Below, one piece after another: positions 45,800 through 57,000 of a stretch of 64,000 bases of DNA. The notes under the pieces are model-generated. The model had not been told where the DNA came from. It did no database searches and saw only the letters and a program-made list of their open reading frames with translations. Location: NCBI GenBank assembly GCA_031213475.1, contig JARUPZ010000008.1, forward strand, positions 9,491,076 through 9,555,075. Reading direction: 5' to 3'. The position numbers and the translations under genes are program-made. The stretch's first letter is position 1. The number at the start of each line of letters is the position of its first letter. Source of the stretch: Nereocystis luetkeana (taxonomy: Eukaryota; Sar; Phaeophyceae; Laminariales; Laminariaceae).

Positions 45800-46332
45800 A
45801 GTACCACAAACTAACTGCTGCCGCCACCTGGAGGGTGCTTTGGGCTTTGGTCTGCCTGTTATTTTCCCTTCGATATTTTTCCTTATTTTCTTGGTTTTTA
45901 GGTTACTTTGTTCACAAGCAATAATGGTGTTTTTGTAATTTTTTATTTTCTTCCAGCTCGCATTTTGTCAAGTGTTGGCCACCTCGCCTGCGAGGGGGGG
46001 CACGACAGATTGTTTCTCGAAGTTTTTGCTTTCATTTATTTTAGTTTTTTATTTTGATTTGTCCACTTTGTCTTTGTTTACTCTTTGATTGTTTCTTTTC
46101 GTTTCTCCTTTTTATAGAATGTGTACGTCGTGTACCAGTATGTCGTATCTATTATCTGTATGACGACATGGCATTGCATTGCCCACTCTGCTCACTGCAT
46201 ACCAGATACCAGGTACGTGGCAACGTAGTATCTGTATCTCTTCTAGAATTGAAAAATCGGCACGGACACTGGTTGTGCTGGATGTCGACGGGAAGAAAAA
46301 ACGGTTTAATGTGAAGACCACACACACATAGT
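45800..46332 (+). mobile_element. LINE 3' UTR copy (LN10)
   Basis: Colinear with LN7 from ctgctgccgccacctgg to the terminal cacacacat. At 46200-46215 it holds TACCAGATACCAGGTA where sister copies have a simple TA or CA. No coding part remains. Confidence 0.75.
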
Positions 46333-46361
46333 ATGCTCCAAACAAAAACCCAAGTAGTTCC

Positions 46362-46409
46362 CTTTTTTTACTCACAATATTTGTTCCTATTTACGATGGT
46401 CCCCTGTAA
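46362..46409. mobile_element. Half copy of the TTACGG MITE (M1d)
   Basis: Only one arm with the centre remains (ctcacaatatttgttcct...atggtcccctgtaat). Confidence 0.65.
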
Positions 46410-46814
46410 TACTGTAATACTGACTGTGTGAAAGGGAATATTTCGTTTGCAGCGGAAAGCGCGAGGGCCTGAGTTCGCTACATTCGATGAAAAGCGACGA
46501 GCAGTGGGAATCCGGCACCCTATCTATGCGCGACACCTGTGACCACGGCTTGTCTAGACGATCGCTGAGGGTAAAACCTCCAACGAGTTAGGCTGGAAAG
46601 AGAAAGTGATCAAAATAAAACACACACACACCTCGGCGAGAGTCGTCTGCGACAGGAGGTCTCGCGATGTCAAAACAAGGTGCGAGCCGAAGCAGGGAGG
46701 GAAATGTTTCCTGCGTTACACCGGGTGTGCCTCACATCTGCAGCACCAGGAGGAGGTATAACAACAATGGTAGTAAAATAGTAGTTAGTTGAGGGAAATA
46801 CAAAAAAGGGCGAA
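46410..46814. other. No gene identified
   Basis: Anonymous DNA between the half MITE and LINE LN11. Confidence 0.5.
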
Positions 46815-48305
46815 GACAATGGATTCAGACCCTTCTGCTGTACGGGTATGTGACGTGGACCCTGATAGTGCAACACTTGGTTTGCCGAGCTCCGAACGGC
46901 TCACCACCAAGTCCTGTTTCAAGTCATTGGCTTCCAGCGACACGGCTTGGTACTGACGATGCCACCCTCGCGTAGCGAAGGCCCTCACGATTACACGAAT
47001 CGCAACGACCATTCGCAAACGGTGGTTCTTCTTTGGAGGAGGTTTTGCACGGCAAACGAAGCAAGGAGCGATTACTCAGCCTGGTAACGATTGGGACGAT
47101 GGCTCGTGGGGAGAACCCGAGACCAGGCGGACAGTTTATAGACTTGGCATAGATGCATAGCCGAAGACCTTAGGGAGTTCCGAGCCAACGAAGGGTCAAC
47201 GGAACTGGCCACCTTGGTGTTTGGAGTTGAGACCGTGCGGTGGTTCAATGCAGCTAAAATGGCGGGAACGTGGTACCGGGGGATTCTTACAGCAACCGAA
47301 CGATTGATGGCGAGATGGTACGTGGCTAAGGCTGAGCTGAGTAGGCAGCGCCTTGCCTCCGCCGTGGGTGGTGTCCAAGGGAATGCGGGGTGGGGGGGGT
47401 GGGGGGCAGGAAGAGTGACCGAAAACCAGATGAAGGGAATGCGGAGATAGTGGGGAACAGGAGGAGTACAAGGGCAATTGCGGAGGACGAAAGAAGCCTG
47501 GGAAGAAAGAAGGAGATGGCAGACAGGGTAGTAATGCACCGATCATACTAAGAAGTAGAACATAATGACTAGATTTCGTGCCACCAACTACCTGGTGAAC
47601 AGCTGCAGCTGGTTCGAACGTGGTCTTCCTTCTTCTCTTCTGTACGTTTTTTTTTCGTTCTCGCGCTGATACTACTGCAAGTGATTTTCACATTCATTCT
47701 TTCTCTTCCTTTTCTCGATTGATAATCCTTATCGAACGAGTTGTGTGGCGTGGTTGGATAACGAGCCTGCTCTGCTTGTTTCGTATTGTCTGGCGCAAAT
47801 GGGATGGGCATAGTTAAGGGACGCAAGACGGAGACGACAGTCAGGGTCGCAAGATGCCAGGTGGACTAGCAGGTAGAACTAGGCTACGCTACTCGTAACA
47901 AACACTGCTCCCGCTACGTGCAGGGAGGGAGGTGCTTTGTGCTTTGGTTTGCCTGTTATTTTCCCTTGGTTCTTTGACTTGAAAAAAGCTCTCCGATAAG
48001 AATGACCCTCACTCTGTTATAGTTACGTAGTCGTGTTATGCTTCTGATTTCCTTTTTTCCCCCAGCTCGTTTTTTTCAATTCTGTCTCCCACATTCCCTG
48101 CGGGGGGGGCACGACAGTGTTTTTCCTCTTTTTCGCCTTTTTTTTTTTTGATTTCTTTTTTGTGTTTGTTTTTTCTATGTCTTGTTGCCATTGGTTTCTC
48201 TTTTTCATAGAATGTGAATGTCGTGCCTGTCGCATCCGGGATGATGACATAGTATTCGATTGCCCACTCTGCTCACTGCATACCAGTTACACGGCAACGT
48301 AGTAT
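46815..48305 (+). pseudogene. LINE C-terminal domain and 3' UTR (LN11)
   Basis: Starts with the ctgctgtacgggtatgtgacgtgg segment (LLYGYVTW), then HHQVLFQVIGFQRH and TTIRKRWFFF in shifting frames. A cleaner stretch at 47167-47450 reads DLREFRANEGSTELATLVFG and WFNAAKMAGTWYRGILTATERL. It ends in a truncated 3' UTR with TACCAGTTA at 48281. A 25-base segment (47985-48009) interrupts the UTR and is shared with 16003-16027. A minus-strand LINE tail is joined to its end. Confidence 0.72.
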
Positions 48306-48831
48306 CTGTGTGTGTTCTTCACATTAAACCGTTTTTTCTGCCCGTCGACATCCAGCACAACCAGTGTCCGTGCCGATCCTTCAATCCTAGAAGAGATACA
48401 AGTTCTGTGGTCACGAAGCTACGCCACAGAGGTACTACGTTGCCACGTGTGCAGTGTGCACTGCAGTGGGCAATGCAAAGCCATGTCATCATACTAGATA
48501 CGACAGGCACGACATACGCAATCTATGAAATAGTGAAACGAAAAGAAACAATCAAAGAGAAAACAAAAACAAGGTAGACAAATCGAAAGAGAAAAATAAG
48601 AAAAATGAAAGCAAAATTTAAAAGAAACAATCTGTCGTGCCCCCCCCCCGCAGGCGAGGTGGCCAACACTTGAAAAAGAACGAGCTGGAGAAAAAAAAGA
48701 AAAAAAAATAATAATAATAAAAAAAAACACCACTGCTTGTAAACAGGGTAAGACAAAGAACCAAGGAAAAAAGTAACAAGGAAAAATAACAAAGGGGAAA
48801 TAACAGGCAGACCAAAGCCCAAAGCACCTTC
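48306..48831 (-). mobile_element. LINE 3' UTR copy (LN12)
   Basis: Reverse of LN7 from the GTGTGTGTTCTTCACATTAA terminus to the aaagcacctt segment. It is close in sequence to LN7 and LN15 and is tail-to-tail with LN11. Confidence 0.78.
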
Positions 48832-48957
48832 TGTGGCGCAGCTTTGTGACCACAGAACTTGTATCTCTTCTAGGATTGAAGAATCGGCAAGGACACTGGT
48901 TGTGTAGCTGTCGACAGGTAGAAAGAACGGTTTACTATGAAGAGAACACACACACAT
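48832..48957 (+). mobile_element. LINE 3' end fragment (LN13)
   Basis: Last 126 bases of the LINE 3' UTR ending in (CA)n, fused head-on to the truncated 5' end of LN12. The last piece of LINE before the epimerase promoter. Confidence 0.7.
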
Positions 48958-48999
48958 GTGAGATCAAAAAAAAAAAGACGTGGAACGTTCTCCACACTT

Positions 49000-49406
49000 T
49001 TTGTTCGACGTATTACGGTACGCGTATCGTGTGTCCTGGGTGCAAGTGTTTTTAACGACGTCGTCAGATGTGTTGCTTTGTTCTGGTCAGGTGTTTTCAC
49101 CTGGCAGCAGCCAAACTAAAGTTAGCATCAACCAAGCAAGCTTAGTGCACATCATTTCACCTGTGCGGTTCTACCAGTATGCTCTTTATAGAAGACTCTG
49201 GTATTCGAAGTAGGGCCGCTCTCTATTCACTGACCCTGCCCCGGTCGACTCCATACTGCGCCCCTCCTCATCACTCCACGCCCAACCCCTCCACCCAACC
49301 CACCTTTCACACGCACTGTCCCGCAGGGTTAGAGGTTGTCATTCAGGATATTACCTAGATAGATACATAGCAACGGATCACCTTCGACAAGCTGGTGCAG
49401 ATCCAA
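49000..49406 (+). promoter_or_regulatory. Upstream region of the epimerase gene
   Basis: Between the LINE scrap ending near 48957 and the ATG at 49407 lies the only unique-looking DNA in which a promoter and 5' UTR could sit. The last 200 bases are C-rich (49225-49330). I see no clear TATA box or initiator and cannot place the transcription start. The promoter is therefore squeezed directly beside LINE debris. Confidence 0.35.
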
Positions 49407-49760
49407 ATGACCACAAGAACAATGCTTCGAGCAACCGCCATCATGAGCCTCCTTGCGGCATCCAGAAAGGCCGGTGCGGTAGACACAGCCTCACCCAACG
49501 TCGCCATTCCCAAACCCGAATGCGACCCGAGCCTCCCAGTGTCCATCCGATACTCGTCGTCCTCAGCACGGCTTTACCTCGAGTCGGCCGACGGCAGCAC
49601 TCGGGGAGGGTGCGTCACTCTCAGAGACATCTGGGACAGCCGGCGCGGCAAGGCTCCATTGTTCGCCGTTGACCCGATTAGCGGCGTCGTGAGCAGTACC
49701 GCAACGGGAACTTGGCTTCTAAGAGAGAGCTTGTATGTCGAAGACGGCATTACTCTACAG
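49407..49760 (+). CDS. ManC5-E: Epimerase exon 1 (residues 1-118)
   Basis: Begins at the ATG at 49407. An in-frame GTG lies 12 bases upstream, but the ATG precedes the basic-then-hydrophobic leader. The exon ends in CAG before the donor GTGAGC at 49761. It carries the signal peptide and the N-terminal region (GTWLLRESLYVEDGITLQ at its end), which precedes the beta-helix. Phase 0. Confidence 0.92.
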
Positions 49761-52700
49761 GTGAGCCTCTATTAGTAGTTGTATGCCTAGTACATGACAT
49801 GATCGGCGATAATGTTTGCGAGTATCCATCGCGTTTCGTTTCGAAGACGACAACAGGTCGTAGCCGCCTTGGCAGGGAATCGTGGACGTTTTCACTTCTA
49901 CAGCATGCAGTACAGCACTAACTAGTAAATGCGCACGATGTATGTACCGCCCCCCCCGGTTCGTTGGGAAGAGGTCAGCGTGATCACAAAGTATCAAAAT
50001 ACCAGTATCTATTTTGTGGGTGCGAGTCTTACCGAATGCATACTTGTTCTCGTACGAAGGGACTTATTCTTGCATAAAAATCGAGGAGTGGAAAGCAGGA
50101 GAGCGTGAATTCGCAACAATCGACGAAACTCGACGAGCAGCAGCATTGCTGAACCCTATTCCGGGTGAATATGAAGGCACCTACTGGGGGGGGAAGGGAC
50201 GACACCTGTGTCCATGGGTTGGCAAGGAGATCGTTTAGCATAAAAGCTCCTACGAGTTAACCAGGAAAGTGTAAGTGATAATCGAACGATAAAAATACGA
50301 ATGTTTTTAACCCTTTCGGACTACAGCCCCGTTTAGAAAACCCACCTCAGTGCTAGGTATTTGTACGTTTGCCCCTTAACACCACATATGTAAATTACGT
50401 GCACACGCGCACTTTATGTTCTTGTCGTTATGATACCCGGGTACCTGGTACAATTTAGCTTTTTCCGCTGTCTTTTTTCTCTCTCCCTCTATCAACAGTC
50501 ATCATCTACATGATCGACACTGAGATCTGAGGCCGTACAGGAGGCAGGCTCTCGCTTCCCGACCCTTTTTTTGTTTTCAACTCGAAATATATTGAGCCTT
50601 CTTTCCTCTCGACGACTCGCGTCAGAGTTACGTACCCACGGCATGCTCTCCGCTCGTCTATATTTTTTCGAATTCATTCGAAATCTCACGGAGGGTGAGA
50701 GATCCGAATTCCAGACGTGAACTTCTATTTTTAATAATGGGATTATACGGTAACCAAACTCATGCATTAGGGTTGCAAAACGGGCGACCTAGATAGTGCC
50801 CGATGACGACCATCGCTAGAAATCTGCAACGGACAGCAGCAGTAATATCTGGTGATATTTGTTTTTCACGGAGAAGTTCCGGCCGCAGCTGCTATTAATA
50901 GCAGCAGCTGCTATAAATAGTAGCAGCAGTGGGGATCGCGATACATATTCGTAGCGACCCGTTACGACGTACCTGGTACCTGGTATTTTGAGGTAGATGC
51001 TGGGATGTTGTTGTTGTTTTTGTTGTTGTTCTCCTATTAACTCTCTGACGAAGGAGTCCGTGGTCACAAAAAGGTGCTGGAGCCCTAGGAAGATCCGAAA
51101 AACAACCAAAAATCGAAAATTCGGCTCCCTCAAAATACACGAGACGCAAAAAGCGCACACGAGATAAAACCAATGTGCAAACTGTACTAACATGGCCGCG
51201 GGCAAATCCTCGCAACTATAACATCGAGTTACCCCCGTTCCCACCTCTAACTCGTGGCTGCTGACAACAACTAGTGGATGCTGTCTGAAGTGCTGCCTGC
51301 ACCGTACGAAACGCACGGCGGTAGTCGTGAAAACGAAAGAGGAACACATCTGCCTGCTATCTGGAGTGCTGATATAGATACCTGGTTGTTGTTGTTGTTC
51401 TCACATTAACTCTCTGACGAAGGAGTCCGTGGTCACACCTGGTATATACGTGCCGGTCCTACAACATCCTCTCACTTTTGTGACCCGACATACTCACTGG
51501 TTTCATCCCTTTTTATCGGGTCGTTGTTCCAATACCGACTCGTAATTACTGTTCCAGCAGCAATAGCGTGTCCCGCGTCTTCCTGGCGAGGAAATCCACC
51601 AACAAATTTGTTGTAGACCCACATTCTGTGAAAATGCGTTTCACGGTTTTGAAGCGGAAAGTTCCGGGTATGGTATCGCCCAAAGCGTGTGTGCAATAAA
51701 TAGTCAGGTACGAGTGCAATACACTCCTCCTTCTTTGGAGGTGGTACCCAAAGTTGTACTTTGTGGAGTACTGTACTGCTGCGTTTCATATACAGCAGTG
51801 CTGTAGTACTCCACGAAGTACAACTTTGCGTACCACCTCCGAAACTACAATAATACCGAACACATCATCAGGAACTACTACTATTAATAGGCAGTTGGGT
51901 AAAGTTATTTTTCTGTGAAAAGCTACGGTTGTGCAGCGCTGAAGGCACCGCACACAACTTGCTTGGGATTAGAGTGGAAGTGTGTGCATGCATGGGCAAT
52001 GCATGAAATAAATTCGATTTCCCGATATAGAAGGTCGCATCGTAGCTATCGATTGATTGATGAAGGTGTCCACGCCCTATATCCCACCAACGAGGTGCCC
52101 TGCCAAACGGGCATTACATGCTTCGCGTAATTGTGTTTTTGTTTCTTAAACCGGAATCGTACACATTCTTCCTTGAATCACAATAACAGCAAGCAGTATT
52201 CCAATGGGGCAGCCGTGCACTTTTCAAAATATTGTTGGGCTCCGTAGGCCTGTCCAGTAACAATATTGCCGTATGCGATTAACCCCTGTACATTTGAATG
52301 TCACATACATATATCATACATATATCACATATTCTACGAGGGTTGTATCAATCGATACCATGGTATATGCATACGTGGTGCATACAAATTGTGGCATCCT
52401 AGTCACCGTGATGAGCAATGAAATATCGGTGATCTGCGTGGCCAGTTCTTTTTTGTGGGGAGCGGTAGGGCGGTCGCTAGAAACAAAAACCGAAATTACA
52501 GACCAACCACGGGTATTAAAACAAAAACGTAGATCAAGGCCTTGCGTAGGACGAAGAAGCCATTTTTGTTTCACTTTTCCGGGTTCGGTAATCCAGGCAA
52601 AAAAAATCTCGCGAGGGTTCGAAGTACGAATTACTGCAGTGCACGTGCAGTGGGCATGCAAGAAGAGTGGTACAGCACCAGTAGTACCATAATTTCAGGT

Positions 52701-53996
52701 TCAACTCTGAAAGTTGATCCTTGTACTGAAAACGACTTGTTCGAGGCAGGGCCTTATCTTGTCAGACGCGTACCGCACTAGAGGGTGAATGAACAACCTC
52801 GACCTTTCACCACTTAATAAGTTGATATTGATTGGCGTCACACTTACTTACAAGCCGGTCGGCCCGGTGGTTCAAGTGGTTAACCTCGAATTCCACTTGT
52901 TTGAGTCCTGGGTTCGAGCCCTAGGAGGGTCGGACTTTGACTTTATTTGCAAAAATAAAAAAAGGGATTCAATTGTTGAGAGCGCCTTGCAGCGTGGGTA
53001 GGCACAATTCGATGCGAGTCGACGAGGGAAGAAAAGGCTGAAATCTTCTCGCGATAAAAAATGAAGGCACGTACCGTAGCGGGAAGGGGGGAGAAGAGCC
53101 TGCTATGTGACCCCGGATCTGAGTTACGAGTTGGAAGGAGAGAGAGAAGAAGATGTGCGAAGATAATGAATGGGATGAAAATAAAATAAAAAAAAGGGTG
53201 TGTGTTTTTCACATTAAACCGTTCTTTCTACCCGTCGACACCCAGCACAACCAGTGTCCGTTCCGATTCTTCAATCCTAGAAGAGATTTTTATTTTATTT
53301 TATTTTATTTCTTATTTTTCTCATCCCATTCATCATCTTCGCACATCTTCTTTTCTCTCTCCTTCCCACTCGTAACTCATATCCGGGGTCACATAGCAGG
53401 CTCTTCTACCCCCTTCCCGCTACGGTACGTGCCTCATTTTTATCGTGAGAATATTCCACCCTCTTCTTCCCTCGTCGACTCGCATCGAATTGTGCCTACC
53501 CACGCTGCAAGGCGCTCTCAACAATTGAATCCTTTTTTATTTCCTTTTTTCAAATAAAGTCAAAGTTCGACCCACCTGGGGCTCGAACCCAGGATTCAAA
53601 CAAGTAGAATTCGAGGTTAACCACTCAAACCACCCGGGCGACCGGATACAGTTCTGTGGTCACAAAGCTACGCCACAGAGATACTACGTTGCCACGTGTG
53701 CAGTATGAACTGCAGTGGGCAATGCAAAGCCATGTCATCATCCGCCGTGGATGGTGCCCAAAGGAACGGGGGGGGAGGGGGCAACAGGAGAAGTGGCATA
53801 AAGCCCGACCGAGTGAATGCGGAGAGGGGGGGGAACAGGAGGGGTAGAAGGGAAACGGCGGTAGACGAAAGTAGGAAGGAGATGGCAGACAGGGTAGCAA
53901 GGCACCAAGTCGACTAGGAAGTAGAATATGACCATACTACTAGTGCTACCAACTGGTGCAGCTGGCTCGAACGTGGTCTTCCCTTGTCTTCTCTTT

Positions 53997-54095
<99 letters not shown>

Positions 54096-57000
54096 CCTCT
54101 CTTGCGCTGACTCTCCGTGATTTTCATTTCATTTTTTCTCTTCCTCTTCCTTTTCTGATTGATAAGCCGTACTCAAGGAGCCGTGTGGCGTGGTTGGAAG
54201 ACGAACCTGCTCTGCTCGGCTCGTATTGTCTGACGCCAAGGGGCTGGGCATAGTTGACGAACGCAGGGCGGAGACGGCAGTCTGGGTAGCAAGGTACCAG
54301 GCGGATTAGCAGGGAGAACCTGGCTATACTACTCGTACCACAAGCTGCTGCCGCCACCTAGAAGGTGCTTTGGGCTTTGGTCTGCCTGTTATTTCCCCTT
54401 TGTTATTTTTCCTTGTTACTTTCTCCTTGGTTCTTTGTCTTACTCTGTTCACAAGCAGTGGTGTCTTTTGTTATTTCTTCTTTTTTCCAGCTCGTTCTTT
54501 TTCAAGTGTAGGCCACCTCGCCTGCGGGGGGGGGGGCACGACAGATTGTTTCTCTTAGATTTTGCTTTCATTTTTCTTCTTTTTCTTTTTCGACTTGTCT
54601 ACCTTGTTTTGTTTTCTCTTTGATTGTTTCTTTTCGTTTCACTATTTCATAGATTGCGTATGTCGTGCCTGTCGTATCTAGTATGATGACATGGCTTTGC
54701 ATTGCCCACTGCAGTTCACACTGCACACGTGGCAACGTAGTATCTCTGTGGCGTAGCTTTGTGACCACAGAACTTGTATCTCTTCTAGGATGGAAGAATC
54801 GGCACGGACACTGGTTGTGCTGGATGTCGACGGGTAGAAAGAACGGTTTAATGTGAAGAACACACACACACACACAGATACGACAGGCACGACATACGCA
54901 ATCTATGAAATAGTGAAACGAAAAGAAACAATCAAAGAGAAAACAAAAACAAGGTAGACAAATCGAAAGAGAAGAAGAAAAAAATGAAAGCAAAATCTAG
55001 GAGAAACAATCTGTCGCGCCCCTCCCCCCGCAGGCGAGCTGGCCAACACTTGAAAAAAAACGAGCTGAAAAAAAAAAAAAAAAAAAAGTAAAATAATAAA
55101 CACATATGAAAAGCGTAGAACGCCATTGGAATTCCATGCATAAATTATCGCGGGCTAATTGTACATGTCAAATTTTGGAAAACGGCGAGAAAGACATGTA
55201 GATTTTGTCCACCTATCGTGATACTTCTTTCCCATCTACTTCCCATAGTTCTTCCTTCTTGTCTTTCTTTCATGGATGGGATATGTCGTGGCTGTCGTAT
55301 GATGATGGATATGGCGTTACAGTGGTTAATCGGCTTGTCGCATAAAAATGTGATAATTCTGTTTTGTAGTTTCGTGACCACGTAGCAGCTCTCTCTAGGA
55401 TAAGAGAATCGGCGTTTTTTTACATTGGTCGTGCTTGACATCGACAGGTAAAAAAAACACGGTATATTGATGAGGTGGTGAACAGCCACAGACATGTATC
55501 TGTTGATATAGGCGTTGGCTGTAGTTGGGCAAAGGCAAGTGTGTCGGCAGTTTGGCCCCGTCTCGACGCATGATGTCCACATAGCGTATCAGCGACTCAT
55601 GTTTCGGACTTTCGTACACCACGAAATGTTCCGTTTTCGAGACAGCAGTAGGTGTAGGTCGCACACGCTGGATATTTCTAGACGAGCATGGTCTTAACTG
55701 GATGTTTTCGAGGAAATGGATACGAATTCCAGAAATACGAAACTCGAACTTTGTCAACTTCACTGCAGAGAGTCAGTAGCACTGCTTGCTGACATACCTG
55801 GTATACTCCTCAATAAAATGGGTTAGGTTTGCGAAAACGATGGATAGCATAAAGGCAGCATTTTGGTCAGCCCCCCCAGTAGTGGTCTAGATGTACATAT
55901 CAGCATACCCTTGATTTTTAGTGAGTCAGGCACCCCTCCTTATGTTTGAAGTATATACTTTGAATAATTTTTTATTCTGGTTATTCGATCCGAGGGCAAT
56001 CGCGAGACGATACGAAACAAAAACTCCAGCACCCGTCGCCAACCCCTGGGTTGTTTATGTACTTTTTGCCCGACGTCAGCAGTGCAGTGCGGGGTATTGA
56101 ACCGAGAACGATTAATGTTCCTCTGGGTTTTAAGATATTTCATCCAATACACGTCGGTTTGGGTCGTTTTTTCTCACATGAGCAGAACAAAGCTGAATGA
56201 AACGAGAGATGGAAAACAGGTCTGCTGGTAGGTTTTGGTCGGTTATTATGTGTAATTAAAGCCGAAAATCTGGTGTCGGTAGTCGGTCGAGAAATATCAG
56301 TGAAAAAGAAATGGGTGCGGTTTTCGGTTGACAGCCACGAGGGTCGTACAACGCAAGTAATCGTGCTACGTCGGGGACCGTTTTTCACAACGCTGTGAAA
56401 ACTTGCAAATAAACTAAACAAGTTGATGGAAACTTCGGGTTTGACGTCTTCCTAAAAACGTAACAAATGAAATAGGAAGTCCAAGCTTTCAAGCACTTAC
56501 TTGCTAACAAGGGGATGGAGATGGAGAATGTAAACATCCAGAATAATGCTTGGCATTAAGCTTGCAGTTTTTGGCGAAATTGAATGCAAACTTCCAAAAA
56601 CTTGCATTTTCTGCAATTTGTATACAAAATCCGTGTCCTTGAAGACGATTCATGGCCGCACTATACGATCCCCATATATATTATTCGGTTGGTAAACCCA
56701 ACTCAATAGCCCTTTTGAAGTTTCGTCTCTCACCGCACAGCGGTAGTGAGGATAAAATCGCTGTGCGGAGCAGTTATTCGCAAAACCCTATTACTTATCA
56801 TGATTGTCGCCAATATCATCGGTAGTTTTGGGTTTCGATATTTCTTCGGAACTACGCAGGAAAATATGGATATTGCCGTGGTGAACATTCGAGCGGCAGG
56901 AAAAAACATTGGGATCGCCTATCTATGCAACGAGCTCGTACGACCCTTAAACGTCAAAATGGTCCCTTTTATCATTCGTAGAACCTCTCTCTCCTCTGAT

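Noticed and set aside
53984-54253. Polyphenylalanine frame
   Set aside because: Translation of a poly(T) tract.
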